A DNA stretch of 64,000 bases from Candidatus Acetothermia bacterium (GTDB lineage Bacteria > Bipolaricaulota > Bipolaricaulia > RBG-16-55-9): positions 30,162 through 94,161 of the forward strand of contig JACQCZ010000005.1 of assembly GCA_016201405.1 (NCBI GenBank), read 5' to 3'. The translations under genes were made by a program, and so were the position numbers. Position 1 is the stretch's first letter. Every line of letters starts with the position of its first letter. This document shows, one piece after another, positions 1 to 9,368 of this stretch. The notes below the pieces were generated by a model, which saw only the letters and a program-made list of their open reading frames with translations, had not been told where the DNA came from and did no database searches.

Positions 1-92
1 ATAGTTTCCAATGACCTCCAATGATATCACCAGCTTTATATTTTTCTCTCTTCATGCTTTCCTTTTACGAATCAAGTCCAGGGCACACAAGA

Positions 93-125
93 AATAATCT
101 CCCCGGGGTCACCGAGGAGATTATT
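93..125. terminator. Hairpin AATAATCTCC...GGAGATTATT, terminator-like, followed by a T-rich stretch
   Basis: Perfect 10-bp inverted repeat (93-102 / 116-125) followed by ctctctttttattt. Confidence 0.5.
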
Positions 126-164
126 CGTTAAACGTCTCTCTTTTTATTTGTAGGCGGGTGAAAA

Positions 165-658
165 CTCCGGTCTTTTAAGGCCGGAGATGAAAGCCGCCCG
201 TCCGCGACAGCGGACGCTGGTTGCTATACTCTTTAGATGCTCAAATCCACCTCGAACGCCAGCTACGACATCCAGTACCATTTCGTTTGGATTCCCAAAT
301 ATCGTAAACGTGTCTTGCAGGGAGCTTTGAAAAAACGTCTGGAGGAGATGATTCATCTTTGTGTCCAGATCAATGAGTTTGAGATCATGGAGCTGGGGAT
401 TCAACCCGATCATGTGCATCTGTTTTTGTCGGCCAAGCCCCGCCATTCTCCCGCCAAGATCATGCACTTGATCAAGGGAGGAACCGCGTATCAGATTCGG
501 CAAGAGTTTCCGGAGTTGGAAGAGGTGTTGTGGGGAGATATCTTCTGGGCTGATGGATACTATGTTTCCACCCATGGAAAGTGGACTGAAGCTACCGTGA
601 GACGTTACATCCAGCATCAACATCACAACTCCTAGAAACTGCGGACTTTAGGCCGCAG
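165..658 (+). mobile_element. Solo IS200/IS605-family element: TnpA flanked by similar subterminal hairpins
   Basis: Left hairpin CTCCGG-tcttttaagg-CCGGAG (165-186) and right hairpin CTGCGG-actttagg-CCGCAG (639-658) flank the TnpA ORF; no TnpB in the window. Confidence 0.75.
237..635 (+). CDS. tnpA: IS200/IS605-family Y1 transposase TnpA
   Basis: HUH motif (PDHVHLF), WADGYYVST with candidate catalytic Tyr, 132 aa, typical YHFVWIPKYRKRVL N-terminus. Confidence 0.92.
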   Translation: MLKSTSNASYDIQYHFVWIPKYRKRVLQGALKKRLEEMIHLCVQINEFEIMELGIQPDHVHLFLSAKPRHSPAKIMHLIKGGTAYQIRQEFPELEEVLWGDIFWADGYYVSTHGKWTEATVRRYIQHQHHNS

Positions 659-681
659 TAGTTCATTCTCAAATATTCTTC

Positions 682-1464
682 TTAGCGCGCTCCATTGTTC
701 AAATATTCACAAACATCCTGAGCTTGCGTCGTGCAGATGTAAACCGGAATGTACGTGTCCTGATGGCCTACAGGGAGCTTGAACTTGCTGCCCGTGAGAT
801 GAGTGCCCATCGAGTTCTCCCCTGCTCCAGAGAATGAATAGGTTCCGGGCTTCAGATTGAATGCGAACCGATTGTCATAGGATGCTGCCGTGGTAAATTT
901 GGTCCCATTCGCATCATAGATGGAGATTACACCATTTCGCACGGAGGCCTGTGGCGCCTGTAGAACAACAGTCACCAAGGTCTCATCGAGCGCATGGTAA
1001 ATGACTGAGATGCCTGTTACTGGAGTCGTGTTGACGATGGCCTGGCCTTTAGAGGTGTTGAAGAAGGTCACGTAGCCTGAGATGGTCGCGCCCTTGTGAT
1101 CGGTTGTACTGGGTGCATTGATTGTGACGTTATAGTCCTTGCTCTCTCCGCCCCGCAACGTGCCAAGGCCGATGTAATCGGAATCGGTCGTCAAGCCGCC
1201 TGAGAGGCTGAGCAATGCATAGCCGTTGTAAGCGCTCGCCCTGCCGACGTTTGAGATGTGCAAGGTGATCGTAAAGCTGCTGCCAAAGGCGACAGAGGGC
1301 GGGCCGGAAATCGCTCCAGTAAAGGTCGTGAATGGAATATTTCGGTGTGACTCAAGGCCAACTCGATTCGTGTTCTCTTGCGAAGCCCCCAGGAATGCCG
1401 ACGTGCAGCCATTTGCCAAAAAAACCATTGCAATAAGCGGTAATAATACCCACAATCTCCTCAA
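682..1464 (-). CDS. Lipoprotein with CARDB-like domain
   Basis: Lipobox signal MRRLWVLLPLIAMVFLANGC; CARDB-like SFTITLHISNVGRASAYNG...LGTLRGGESKDY. Confidence 0.7.
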   Translation of the reverse strand: MRRLWVLLPLIAMVFLANGCTSAFLGASQENTNRVGLESHRNIPFTTFTGAISGPPSVAFGSSFTITLHISNVGRASAYNGYALLSLSGGLTTDSDYIGLGTLRGGESKDYNVTINAPSTTDHKGATISGYVTFFNTSKGQAIVNTTPVTGISVIYHALDETLVTVVLQAPQASVRNGVISIYDANGTKFTTAASYDNRFAFNLKPGTYSFSGAGENSMGTHLTGSKFKLPVGHQDTYIPVYICTTQAQDVCEYLNNGAR

Positions 1465-1607
1465 GATCTACTCCCCTTTCATATTCAGCCTCGTGCAATG
1501 CTCCAAGATTGCAAAAGAATAGCGATTTTGTCAAATGGCGTACTTATTTTGCATTATATTGATTGGCCGTTCTGATCTGTGATACAAACCTGAAAGGGAG
1601 GCGAGCG

Positions 1608-1925
1608 ATGATTCAATCAATCTATCTGGCTCTTTGTGTTCTCGGGATCATTCTTCCGTATTCTCAGTTTGTGCCCTTTCTGCAAGAGAACGGCCTCAAT
1701 CTGCCGCTCTTTCTCAATTCAATCTTTGCGACCCCTATTGGCGGATTTGCCTGGTGGGATGTCATCGTCTCCGCAGTTGCCCTGCTTGTCTTTATGCGAA
1801 TCGAGGGGCATCGCTTGAAGATGAAAGCTCGCTGGGCTCCGGTCGTAGCACTGCTTCTCGTTGGGGTCTCGCTCGCTCTGCCCCTCTTTCTCTATCTGAG
1901 AGAGCGGGCGCTCCATCAAGCCTGA
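1608..1925 (+). CDS. DUF2834-like small membrane protein
   Basis: ATG at 1608 after gggaggcg RBS; three hydrophobic segments, PYSQFVPFL...FATPIGGFAWWDVIVSA pattern. Confidence 0.65.
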   Translation: MIQSIYLALCVLGIILPYSQFVPFLQENGLNLPLFLNSIFATPIGGFAWWDVIVSAVALLVFMRIEGHRLKMKARWAPVVALLLVGVSLALPLFLYLRERALHQA

Positions 1926-2695
1926 GCGGCATTCTTTGCATCTCTGTGTGACCAGTAGAATGAAAGCCCACTGAGGCCGATGGCTGCGATAGAAGCGAGC
2001 AAATAAGTCCAACCTATAGCCAGAATCGGCAAGAGCAGACCCACAATCAACAAAAATGTAGCTGAAGCGAGCAAGCCCATTAAGATTCCGCGCTGCAGCT
2101 TTGTCGCGGCATCGGGTCCCTGCTGATGATGTGTAAAGGCGGAGATGACCAGCCCAAAGACGGGAAAGGGTGTGAGCAGCCCACTCAGCTGCGGGCCGAG
2201 CTCATCCGCGATTGCGGTCATCGTGACGACAAAGGCGGTGGCGATGCCGATGCGCGCGGGCAGATCCCACTTCGGAGGAGCGGGTGCGATCAACGCAATT
2301 GTAGGCTTGGGCATGAGCCAGATGACCAACCCGATGACAATTACCACAACAAAATATGCCACTAAGAGTGACCACGAGATTGAATTCCAGATGGCCGTTG
2401 CGACGAGAAAAGCCAGTGCCGATAGTGTCACGCTCATCTGCCAACCGCACTTTCGAGAAATACGACTATAAACAAAGCAAAAGACGCAGACCGAAGCCTG
2501 CCCGACGATATTTCCAATTGCCGCATGTGCCGCAAAGATTGGCCCATACTCCAGAGCCAGGAAGAGCGAGACGGGTCCTGATGTGAGTGGCATGCCCATC
2601 AGCAGCCCGCTGACGACGGGTCCCCAGCGGCGGCCAGCCAGAGTTACAGAGCCGATCAGAAATGGGGTCAGAATGAGCTTGAGGAGGAAAATCAT
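1916..2695 (-). CDS. Multi-pass membrane protein, conserved hypothetical
   Basis: Long hydrophobic ORF (259 aa) with about 8 TM-like segments. Confidence 0.7.
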   Translation of the reverse strand: MIFLLKLILTPFLIGSVTLAGRRWGPVVSGLLMGMPLTSGPVSLFLALEYGPIFAAHAAIGNIVGQASVCVFCFVYSRISRKCGWQMSVTLSALAFLVATAIWNSISWSLLVAYFVVVIVIGLVIWLMPKPTIALIAPAPPKWDLPARIGIATAFVVTMTAIADELGPQLSGLLTPFPVFGLVISAFTHHQQGPDAATKLQRGILMGLLASATFLLIVGLLLPILAIGWTYLLASIAAIGLSGLSFYWSHRDAKNAAQA

Positions 2696-2727
2696 AATGA
2701 TTGGCCTTGATTTTGAATGAAGTCGGG

Positions 2728-3342
2728 CTATTTCACAACAAGACTGGAAAAATGGGCATCGGTTCCTGCTCCCACCCAGAGCGCGATCTGCCCTTCAGAC
2801 TCGCCAAGCTTGAGGTCATTGACAATGAGAGAGGGCTGCTTGGCATCATGAACATAGAGCTGCGCCTTCGTGCCTGAGACCGTGATTTTAATCTTCGTCC
2901 ACTCGCCTGAGACGAGATCGACATAAGATTCATAGACTCCGGGATTCTCTTCGCGCAACTTGTGCCATGGATAATCAGGATAAGAGATATATTGTGTTGC
3001 GTGATTGCGGCGCAGCTGGTCATCCGCCCGCCCATTAGTGGGTCTCAAATAAAAGCATTCAAACTTCGATCCATGCAGCTGGACTCGAAAGGCGATCCCC
3101 ACAAATCCGCGCATCCCTGCGGAGGCACCCGCTTGTGGAGAGCCTGCGATCTCGGTTTCGATGATGCCATCTTTGAACTTTACATTGGGGATAATGACGA
3201 GCGGATGCGTCTTGCTCGATTCTTGGTTCTGCTCGATCACGCGCAATGCGGGCTTATCCCGATAATTGGCCAGCTCAGTCTTGACGTTGTGCGATTCCAG
3301 ACCCGATAACGAGTCTAGATTAATCGTGTGGCTCGGGTTCAT
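2728..3342 (-). CDS. DUF1080 / LamG-like (concanavalin-like) domain protein
   Basis: ATG at 3342 preferred over the ORF-track start because it avoids overlap with the divergent gene; FVGIAFRVQLHGSKFECFYLRP...GEWTKIKITVSGTKAQLYV pattern. Confidence 0.65.
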   Translation of the reverse strand: MNPSHTINLDSLSGLESHNVKTELANYRDKPALRVIEQNQESSKTHPLVIIPNVKFKDGIIETEIAGSPQAGASAGMRGFVGIAFRVQLHGSKFECFYLRPTNGRADDQLRRNHATQYISYPDYPWHKLREENPGVYESYVDLVSGEWTKIKITVSGTKAQLYVHDAKQPSLIVNDLKLGESEGQIALWVGAGTDAHFSSLVVK

Positions 3343-3453
3343 CTCGTTCCTCCCAGGTTTTATTAATATGGGGTGAGTCGATGCGTGGACTATAGCAGTG
3401 CTAAGAAGATTCTTGACGATGTTCTTCTGTAAAATATTTTGCACAATACGATC

Positions 3454-4635
3454 ATGACTAGCAGACTCCCAAGAAGAGCAGAGATTGTGATTATCGGCGG
3501 CGGAATTGTGGGGGCGAGCATCGCCTATCACCTCACCCAAGCCGGATGTAAAGATGTTGTAGTACTAGAGCGGGAATGTGTGCAGGGGCTTGGCTCCACA
3601 GGCCGTGCGACGGGCGGAATCCGATCGCAGTTTTCGCATCCTCTGGATATTGCTATGTCGCTCTACTCACTGGACTTCATTCGGCACTTCAAAGATGAGA
3701 CGGGTGTCGATCCCTGCTATCGCCCCAACGGCTATATCTTTCTGGCGACCACTAAAGCCCAAACGAGCGATTTAAAAGACCTTGTCGCACTACAACAAAA
3801 ATCGGGTCTCAAAGAAGTGAGGCTTGTAAGCCGCGAGGATATCAGAGAGCTTGCGCCCATTCTCAATGTTGACGACGTTCTAGGAGGCACATTCTGCTCC
3901 AGCGATGGCTTCATCGAGCCTCTTTATTTGCTGAAGGGCTTTACCGAGCGAGCCGTAGCGCGTGGATCCAAAGTTTTGTTAAATACAACCGCAACTGGAA
4001 TTGAGCTTGCTGGGAGCAAAATTACAGGTGTCGTGACAAATCAGGGCACAATCTCGACAAACATTGTCATCAACGCCGCCGGAGCCTGGGCCAAGAAGAT
4101 TGCCGCAATGGCAAATGTTGTGCTTCCAGTCGAGCCACTGCGACGGCATGTAGCTGGCACACAGCCCTTTCCAGAATTGCCGGATGAGACGCCGATGATT
4201 ATTGGCTTAGAGAGTGGCTTTCATTTCAGAAAAGATCATCATGGCGGCGGCGGGGTGATGCTCCTCTGGAATAGCCATGAAGAGGTGTATGGCGAAAATC
4301 TCGAGTTTGATTATGACTGGCTCAAAAAGACTCTTGAGTTTGCAACGCATCGAGTTCCCAAGTTCGAGAGATTGCAAATCACTCCACGGCGCTGCTGGGC
4401 CGGACTCTATGAGATGACGCCCGATGCCCATCCCGTTCTCGGGAAGGTCTCTGGCATCGAAGGTCTTTATCTGGCCAATGGCTTTAGCGGACATGGCGTC
4501 ATGCACTCACCGGCCACCGGAAAGCTGCTCTCTGAGCTGATTCTCGATGGCCGGGCGAAATTAATGGACATCTCTTCCTTGAGTTTTGACCGCTTTGCCA
4601 GTGGAAAGCTCTTTGCCGAAAAGGGAGTCCTCTAG
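3454..4635 (+). CDS. FAD-dependent oxidoreductase (DAO family; sarcosine/glycine oxidase-like)
   Basis: EIVIIGGGIVGASIAYHL dinucleotide-binding motif; C-terminal GLYLANGFSGHGVMHSPATGKLLSELI. Confidence 0.88.
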   Translation: MTSRLPRRAEIVIIGGGIVGASIAYHLTQAGCKDVVVLERECVQGLGSTGRATGGIRSQFSHPLDIAMSLYSLDFIRHFKDETGVDPCYRPNGYIFLATTKAQTSDLKDLVALQQKSGLKEVRLVSREDIRELAPILNVDDVLGGTFCSSDGFIEPLYLLKGFTERAVARGSKVLLNTTATGIELAGSKITGVVTNQGTISTNIVINAAGAWAKKIAAMANVVLPVEPLRRHVAGTQPFPELPDETPMIIGLESGFHFRKDHHGGGGVMLLWNSHEEVYGENLEFDYDWLKKTLEFATHRVPKFERLQITPRRCWAGLYEMTPDAHPVLGKVSGIEGLYLANGFSGHGVMHSPATGKLLSELILDGRAKLMDISSLSFDRFASGKLFAEKGVL

Positions 4636-4854
4636 TCAGAACGCTATGGCCAAAATGAACGGATTGACGTCGTGCAAGAGCCCTTCTCTTGCCGACAAAA
4701 CGCGAATCTGCGTTGACAAACGAGACCCCCTCCTTTAGTATAGCTTTTGAAAGAATGAGTTTTACATCCATGTGCAGTTCACGAGTCGTTGCGTCTTATC
4801 AGGAGGTCGCAGCCTGATCTCCTCCCTCTCTCGTAGCTCCGGGAGGTATATTCC

Positions 4855-5820
4855 TTGAGCGAACTCAAGCTATCTCAAACTGAGATCCAATTGGGAGATG
4901 CCGATCAGGCAACGGCTCTATTGGGTCCGCACAACCGCAACCTCAAATCGATCCAGAAGCTCTTTGAGGTACGCCTTCAAACAAAAGGCGATCGCATGAT
5001 TGTGCAGGGCGATGAGACCGAAGTGGAGCGCGTGGTGCGGCTCTTCGTCAAGTTGAGCGAGCTCGTTGGGCAGGGGCACATGCCTGGCGTCGCCGATGTC
5101 GAATATCTCTCTGCAGAGATCAAAGCCAATCACGATGTGGGCGAAGTGCTGCGGGAAGTGATCCAGCAGACGCACTGGGGCGAGGCGATTCGAGCCAAGA
5201 CCTCAGGTCAGTCTCGCTATATCGAGACGATGAAGCGGCACGAAGTTGTATTTGGCATAGGCCCATCCGGAACAGGCAAGACGTATTTAGCCGTGGCCAT
5301 GGCCGTCAATTATCTCAAGAAGGGGCTGGTTCATAGAATCATTTTGACCCGTCCGGCAGTCGAAGCGGGAGAAGAGCTAGGCTTTTTGCCGGGTGACATC
5401 GAAGCCAAAGTCAACCCCTATCTGCGTCCGCTCTATGACTCACTCTTTGACATGATCCAGGGCGATGAAGTGGGGCGCTATGTCGAGAGTGGCCGCATCG
5501 AGATTGCACCGCTTGCCTTCATGCGCGGCCGCACGCTGAATAACAGCTTTATTATTTTGGACGAAGCTCAAAACACAACTACAGGCCAGATGAAGATGTT
5601 TCTGACCCGGCTGGGAATAAACTCGCGCGCGGTCATCACCGGCGATGTCACGCAGATTGACCTGCAGCGCGGCACATCGGGTCTGGTGCAGGTTCAAAAG
5701 ATTTTGAAAGATATTGAAGAGATCGCCTTTGTCTATCTCGAAAAGAGCGATGTAGTGCGCCACCCGCTGGTCAAGAGAATTCTGGATGCTTATGAGAAAG
5801 TCGAACAAGCCAAAAAATAA
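4855..5820 (+). CDS. phoH: PhoH-family ATPase
   Basis: Walker A GIGPSGTGKTYLA, VEAGEELGFLPGD, FIILDEAQNTT. Confidence 0.93.
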   Translation: MSELKLSQTEIQLGDADQATALLGPHNRNLKSIQKLFEVRLQTKGDRMIVQGDETEVERVVRLFVKLSELVGQGHMPGVADVEYLSAEIKANHDVGEVLREVIQQTHWGEAIRAKTSGQSRYIETMKRHEVVFGIGPSGTGKTYLAVAMAVNYLKKGLVHRIILTRPAVEAGEELGFLPGDIEAKVNPYLRPLYDSLFDMIQGDEVGRYVESGRIEIAPLAFMRGRTLNNSFIILDEAQNTTTGQMKMFLTRLGINSRAVITGDVTQIDLQRGTSGLVQVQKILKDIEEIAFVYLEKSDVVRHPLVKRILDAYEKVEQAKK

Positions 5821-7267
5821 TCCGAGCGATTCGCTTCTTCAGCGCGTCCGCTCGACGCGCGGCTGGCCGATGGCGATGCTCGTGGTCGTCATTCTCGCAG
5901 GGCTTCATGCCTTCCGGATCGATCTCTCTGCGGATCCTGTCGTAAGCTGGCTCGTTGGCGACCGCATCTTGGGGAATGCACTCATCGTCATTCTTCTCGT
6001 CGGGCTCTGGATCGGCTATCTCCAGCTTCGTGAGCCGCATCTGATGGAGAATGCCCGAATGCGTCTCTTCCTGCTGGCCATTGTGGTCGCCGTAGCGGTG
6101 CTGGGAAAGTCCGTCGATCTTCTGGCTCCCTACCTCGTGCGGCCGGATCAGGCGGCCTATCTCGTCCCTGTCGCGATGGGAGCAGGTTTGGCCACCATCT
6201 TTGTCGGTGCTGAGGTTGGCCTTACGCTGGCCATCCTGCTCGCCTTTTGGGCTGGCCTGGGAGATTCCATCAACGCCGTTGCTGTGCTGGCTGCCTTTGG
6301 CAGCGGAACGGCTGCCGTCTTTCGCTGCGCTCATCTGCGGCGCCTCTCAGACTTGCCCCTGGCAGGCCTGGAGATTGGGCTCTTTGGCATGCTCCTTCAT
6401 GGCGGAGCGGGACTCGTCGTTCAGGGGGTTGAGTCCTTCAATCCCTTGATGATGGTCTGGTCGGGGCTCAATGGCATTATCAGCGTCCTGGTCATGTTTG
6501 GAGCACTGCCGCTGGCCGAGATCATCACTCAACGCACAAATCCTCTCGGTCTGGTTGAGCTGCTCAACCCGACCAGTCCGCTTCTGCTGATGCTGCGCGA
6601 ACAGGCTGCGGGTACATATCACCACAGCATCATGGTGGCGGACTTGGCCGAGAGCGCTGCGCGTGCGGTGGGTGCCGATCCTCTGCTCACCAAAGTGGGT
6701 GGCTATTACCATGACATCGGAAAGATGAAGAGGCCGCAATTCTTCATTGAAAATCAACCCGATGGGGTCAATCCACACAACGAGATCTCGCCCAGCATGA
6801 GCAAGATGATTCTGACATCGCACATCAAAGAGGGAATTGAGCTTGCTCACGAGTATGGGCTTCGCGAGGACATCACGCAGTTCATCTCGCAGCATCACGG
6901 CACGTCGGTCATTCGCTTCTTCTATCAGAAGGCCTTGAAAGAGGGTAAAGCGACAGAGCAGTCGATGAGCGATTATCGCTATGACTCAGAGCTTCCAAAG
7001 ACCAAAGAGACGGCCATTGTCATGCTCGCAGATGTAGTGGAGGCGGCCTCTCATAGTCTGCAGGATCCGGCTCAGCTCAAAGAGACCGTGCGCCGGGCTA
7101 TTCGCACTCCCCTTGAAGATGACCAGTTGATCGAGAGCCCGCTCACATTGCGGGATTTGGAACAGATTGAGCGGGGCTTCTTTGCCACGCTGCGCGCGAT
7201 GAGGCATGACCGCAGCGGCTCCTATCCTGCGCAGCCTGAGAACAAGAAGACAAACTGGAAGTTCTGA
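5792..7267 (+). CDS. 7TM-HD phosphohydrolase (PgpH/YqfF-like), short form
   Basis: N-terminal TM segments; HD signature TYHHSIMVADLAE...GGYYHDIGK...SQHHGT; overlaps phoH 3' end. Confidence 0.87.
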   Translation: MRKSNKPKNNPSDSLLQRVRSTRGWPMAMLVVVILAGLHAFRIDLSADPVVSWLVGDRILGNALIVILLVGLWIGYLQLREPHLMENARMRLFLLAIVVAVAVLGKSVDLLAPYLVRPDQAAYLVPVAMGAGLATIFVGAEVGLTLAILLAFWAGLGDSINAVAVLAAFGSGTAAVFRCAHLRRLSDLPLAGLEIGLFGMLLHGGAGLVVQGVESFNPLMMVWSGLNGIISVLVMFGALPLAEIITQRTNPLGLVELLNPTSPLLLMLREQAAGTYHHSIMVADLAESAARAVGADPLLTKVGGYYHDIGKMKRPQFFIENQPDGVNPHNEISPSMSKMILTSHIKEGIELAHEYGLREDITQFISQHHGTSVIRFFYQKALKEGKATEQSMSDYRYDSELPKTKETAIVMLADVVEAASHSLQDPAQLKETVRRAIRTPLEDDQLIESPLTLRDLEQIERGFFATLRAMRHDRSGSYPAQPENKKTNWKF

Positions 7268-7268
7268 G

Positions 7269-7652
7269 ATGTCACGCGGAATTCTCTTGCTCGCTCTTCT
7301 AGGGGTCTTTCTTACGGGGTGCGACCTCTTCCAATCCCATGCGACAGGGACTTTAGAAGGACGAGTGACGATCGGCCCAATCTGTCCAGTTGTGCGGCCT
7401 GGCATTCCATGTCCCGTCCCGCCTGAAGCCTATGCTGCAAGAGAGGTCTGGATCTTTCAGGACAATAAACATAGGGCCACTGCAAAACTCGATGATTCAG
7501 GCCGATATTCGATTGCGCTGAAGCCGGGAATCTATCTCGTGGACATCAATCATGCTGGCATCGATAGAAGCACCGATCTACCGAAAGAAGTCCGCATCCA
7601 GAGCGGAGAGACAACGCACTTAGATATAGAGATCGATACCGGCATTCGCTGA
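7269..7652 (+). CDS. Lipoprotein with carboxypeptidase-regulatory-like beta domain
   Basis: LLALLGVFLTGCD lipobox; GRYSIALKPGIYLVDIN. Confidence 0.65.
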   Translation: MSRGILLLALLGVFLTGCDLFQSHATGTLEGRVTIGPICPVVRPGIPCPVPPEAYAAREVWIFQDNKHRATAKLDDSGRYSIALKPGIYLVDINHAGIDRSTDLPKEVRIQSGETTHLDIEIDTGIR

Positions 7653-7672
7653 CAAGAGCCATGCCGTGCGGC

Positions 7673-8437
7673 TCAGTCAACGACCATGATCTGATCGGGC
7701 GATTGAATCTCTATGGCCGGGATCATAGCTCCTGCAGGATCTTGAAGTGAACTGACTTTCCCATGCACACAGACATTCTTTCCAACGAAGAGCTGCTCTG
7801 GAGCTGACGAAAATTTGCTGCGATTCTCCGGAGTGATCCATGCCAGCAGGCGATTCTCTCCATCGGAGCCGATGTTTAGCAATGTGAGTGCGTTATTTGC
7901 ATTGGGATCATATTGGGCAGAGATGGCGGGTCCTTTGAAGTACTCCTCAATGCCTTGGCCTGTATATTGGGGGGCGTTGGACCAGTCAAGCGCGATGGCA
8001 CAGCTCCCGCCCGCGACTCTCTGAGAGCTTGGCTGACCACTCTCTTTGAGCAGATTATCCAGCCGCTGGCTGATCGCCTGGATCACTACCTCCAGGTTGT
8101 CAAAATTTTGATGAAGCGCGCTCACTTCTGTCTGGACATTGTCCAGAGTCTCTTTTACATTGCCTACCTGATTTGCCGTCTCCAGGCTAGAGAGGCGTCC
8201 TTGTACAGCCACGATATCTTTTCTGACTTGCTCCAAGCTAGTTTGAAGAGCAGTCAAGTCGCCGGCCACCTTCTTAGGGTCGGCCATCGTCTGCTGGCTG
8301 GCCGCGTCCAGTTTAGCGAGGACTGAGTTGATGCTAACCATGCCCACATTGATCCTGTCGATCTGCAGAATGATGAAGAAGAAAGAGACGATCAGAAAGA
8401 CAACAAAAAAGCCTACTAGCCAGCCCCTCACGTTCAT
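7673..8437 (-). CDS. Membrane-anchored coiled-coil protein with C-terminal OB-fold-like domain
   Basis: N-terminal TM, long heptad-rich region, C-terminal LLAWITPENRSKFSSAPEQLFVGKNVCVHGKVSSL...IEIQSPDQI; start at 8437 with RBS. Confidence 0.6.
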   Translation of the reverse strand: MNVRGWLVGFFVVFLIVSFFFIILQIDRINVGMVSINSVLAKLDAASQQTMADPKKVAGDLTALQTSLEQVRKDIVAVQGRLSSLETANQVGNVKETLDNVQTEVSALHQNFDNLEVVIQAISQRLDNLLKESGQPSSQRVAGGSCAIALDWSNAPQYTGQGIEEYFKGPAISAQYDPNANNALTLLNIGSDGENRLLAWITPENRSKFSSAPEQLFVGKNVCVHGKVSSLQDPAGAMIPAIEIQSPDQIMVVD

Positions 8438-8535
8438 AATGCCTCCTACGCAGGTTTGTTTTCGTCTTTGTGACCCATAATACAAATCTTAGGGTGCTTG
8501 TTCAAAATCCCGACTCGCTTTACGATGATGCATCT

Positions 8536-9309
8536 ATGAGCGAAGCTTCCAAATCAGCATCAGATTTTTGCTTCAGACTGGAATTTGTCAAGAACAGAAT
8601 TCTTTTTGAGGATTCTGATTTAATGATTATTGATAAGCCTGCAGGTCTGGCTGCTCACGGAGACAAACATCACGACACAGAAGAGACCTTAATAGCGCTG
8701 GTTCGTCAACACTTGATGGATGCCAAATCTGAGCCTGCCTTTGTGCATCGCCTGGACAAAGAGACCTCGGGTCTGATGATCGTTGCGAAAACAAAAGAGG
8801 CTCTTCGCATGCTCAATCGCCAGCTGAGATTCAAAAAGATTATTAAAACATATTTGGCTCTGCTGGACGGAGAGATCAAGCCCAAAGGCTCGATTCGCCT
8901 TGCTTTGAAGAAAGAGATGGACCGCAAGCGCTGGCTGGCCATCATGGTGCCAGCGTCTGCAGGCGGACAACACGCCCAGACCGATTATCAAAGAACGGAT
9001 CTGTTTGATTATCAAGAGCGAAAATTTTCGCTGGTGGTGGCCCATCCCAAGACCGGGCGCACGCACCAGTTACGGGCCCATTTTGCGGCACTTAGATGCC
9101 CAATAGCTGGAGATGATATCTACGGGCGAGTCGAGATGAATTCTATTCTGCGAACAGAGCTTGGCTTGCCAAGAATGCTCCTGCACGCGCAAAGGCTTCA
9201 ATTCGAGCATCCGACGACTCAAGAAATTATGGATCTGGAAGCAAAGCTTCCAGCAGATTTTGATGCATTTCTCGCTCGCTTGCGGCGAAAACCATCGAGA
9301 CTGGATTGA
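8536..9309 (+). CDS. RluA-family pseudouridine synthase
   Basis: VHRLDKETSGLMIVAKT and GRTHQLRAHFAALRCPIAGDDIYG motifs. Confidence 0.93.
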   Translation: MSEASKSASDFCFRLEFVKNRILFEDSDLMIIDKPAGLAAHGDKHHDTEETLIALVRQHLMDAKSEPAFVHRLDKETSGLMIVAKTKEALRMLNRQLRFKKIIKTYLALLDGEIKPKGSIRLALKKEMDRKRWLAIMVPASAGGQHAQTDYQRTDLFDYQERKFSLVVAHPKTGRTHQLRAHFAALRCPIAGDDIYGRVEMNSILRTELGLPRMLLHAQRLQFEHPTTQEIMDLEAKLPADFDAFLARLRRKPSRLD

Positions 9310-9318
9310 GAAAAGGAG

Positions 9319-9351
9319 AGGCCTCCGCGTCCCAAAGGAGTGCGGAGGCCT
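9319..9351. terminator. Hairpin between convergent genes
   Basis: AGGCCTCCGC (9319-9328) / GCGGAGGCCT (9342-9351), located between convergent RluA and subtilase genes. Confidence 0.7.
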
Positions 9352-9368
9352 CCTGTTTCCACTAGGGG

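Noticed and set aside
144-626. 160-aa minus-strand ORF antisense to TnpA
   Set aside because: Shadow ORF of a clearly recognisable transposase; no independent family signal.
5771-6334. 187-aa minus-strand ORF antisense to the PgpH-like gene
   Set aside because: Composition (H, D, Q, R-rich) typical of antisense shadow ORFs; sense frame is a clear HD-family protein.
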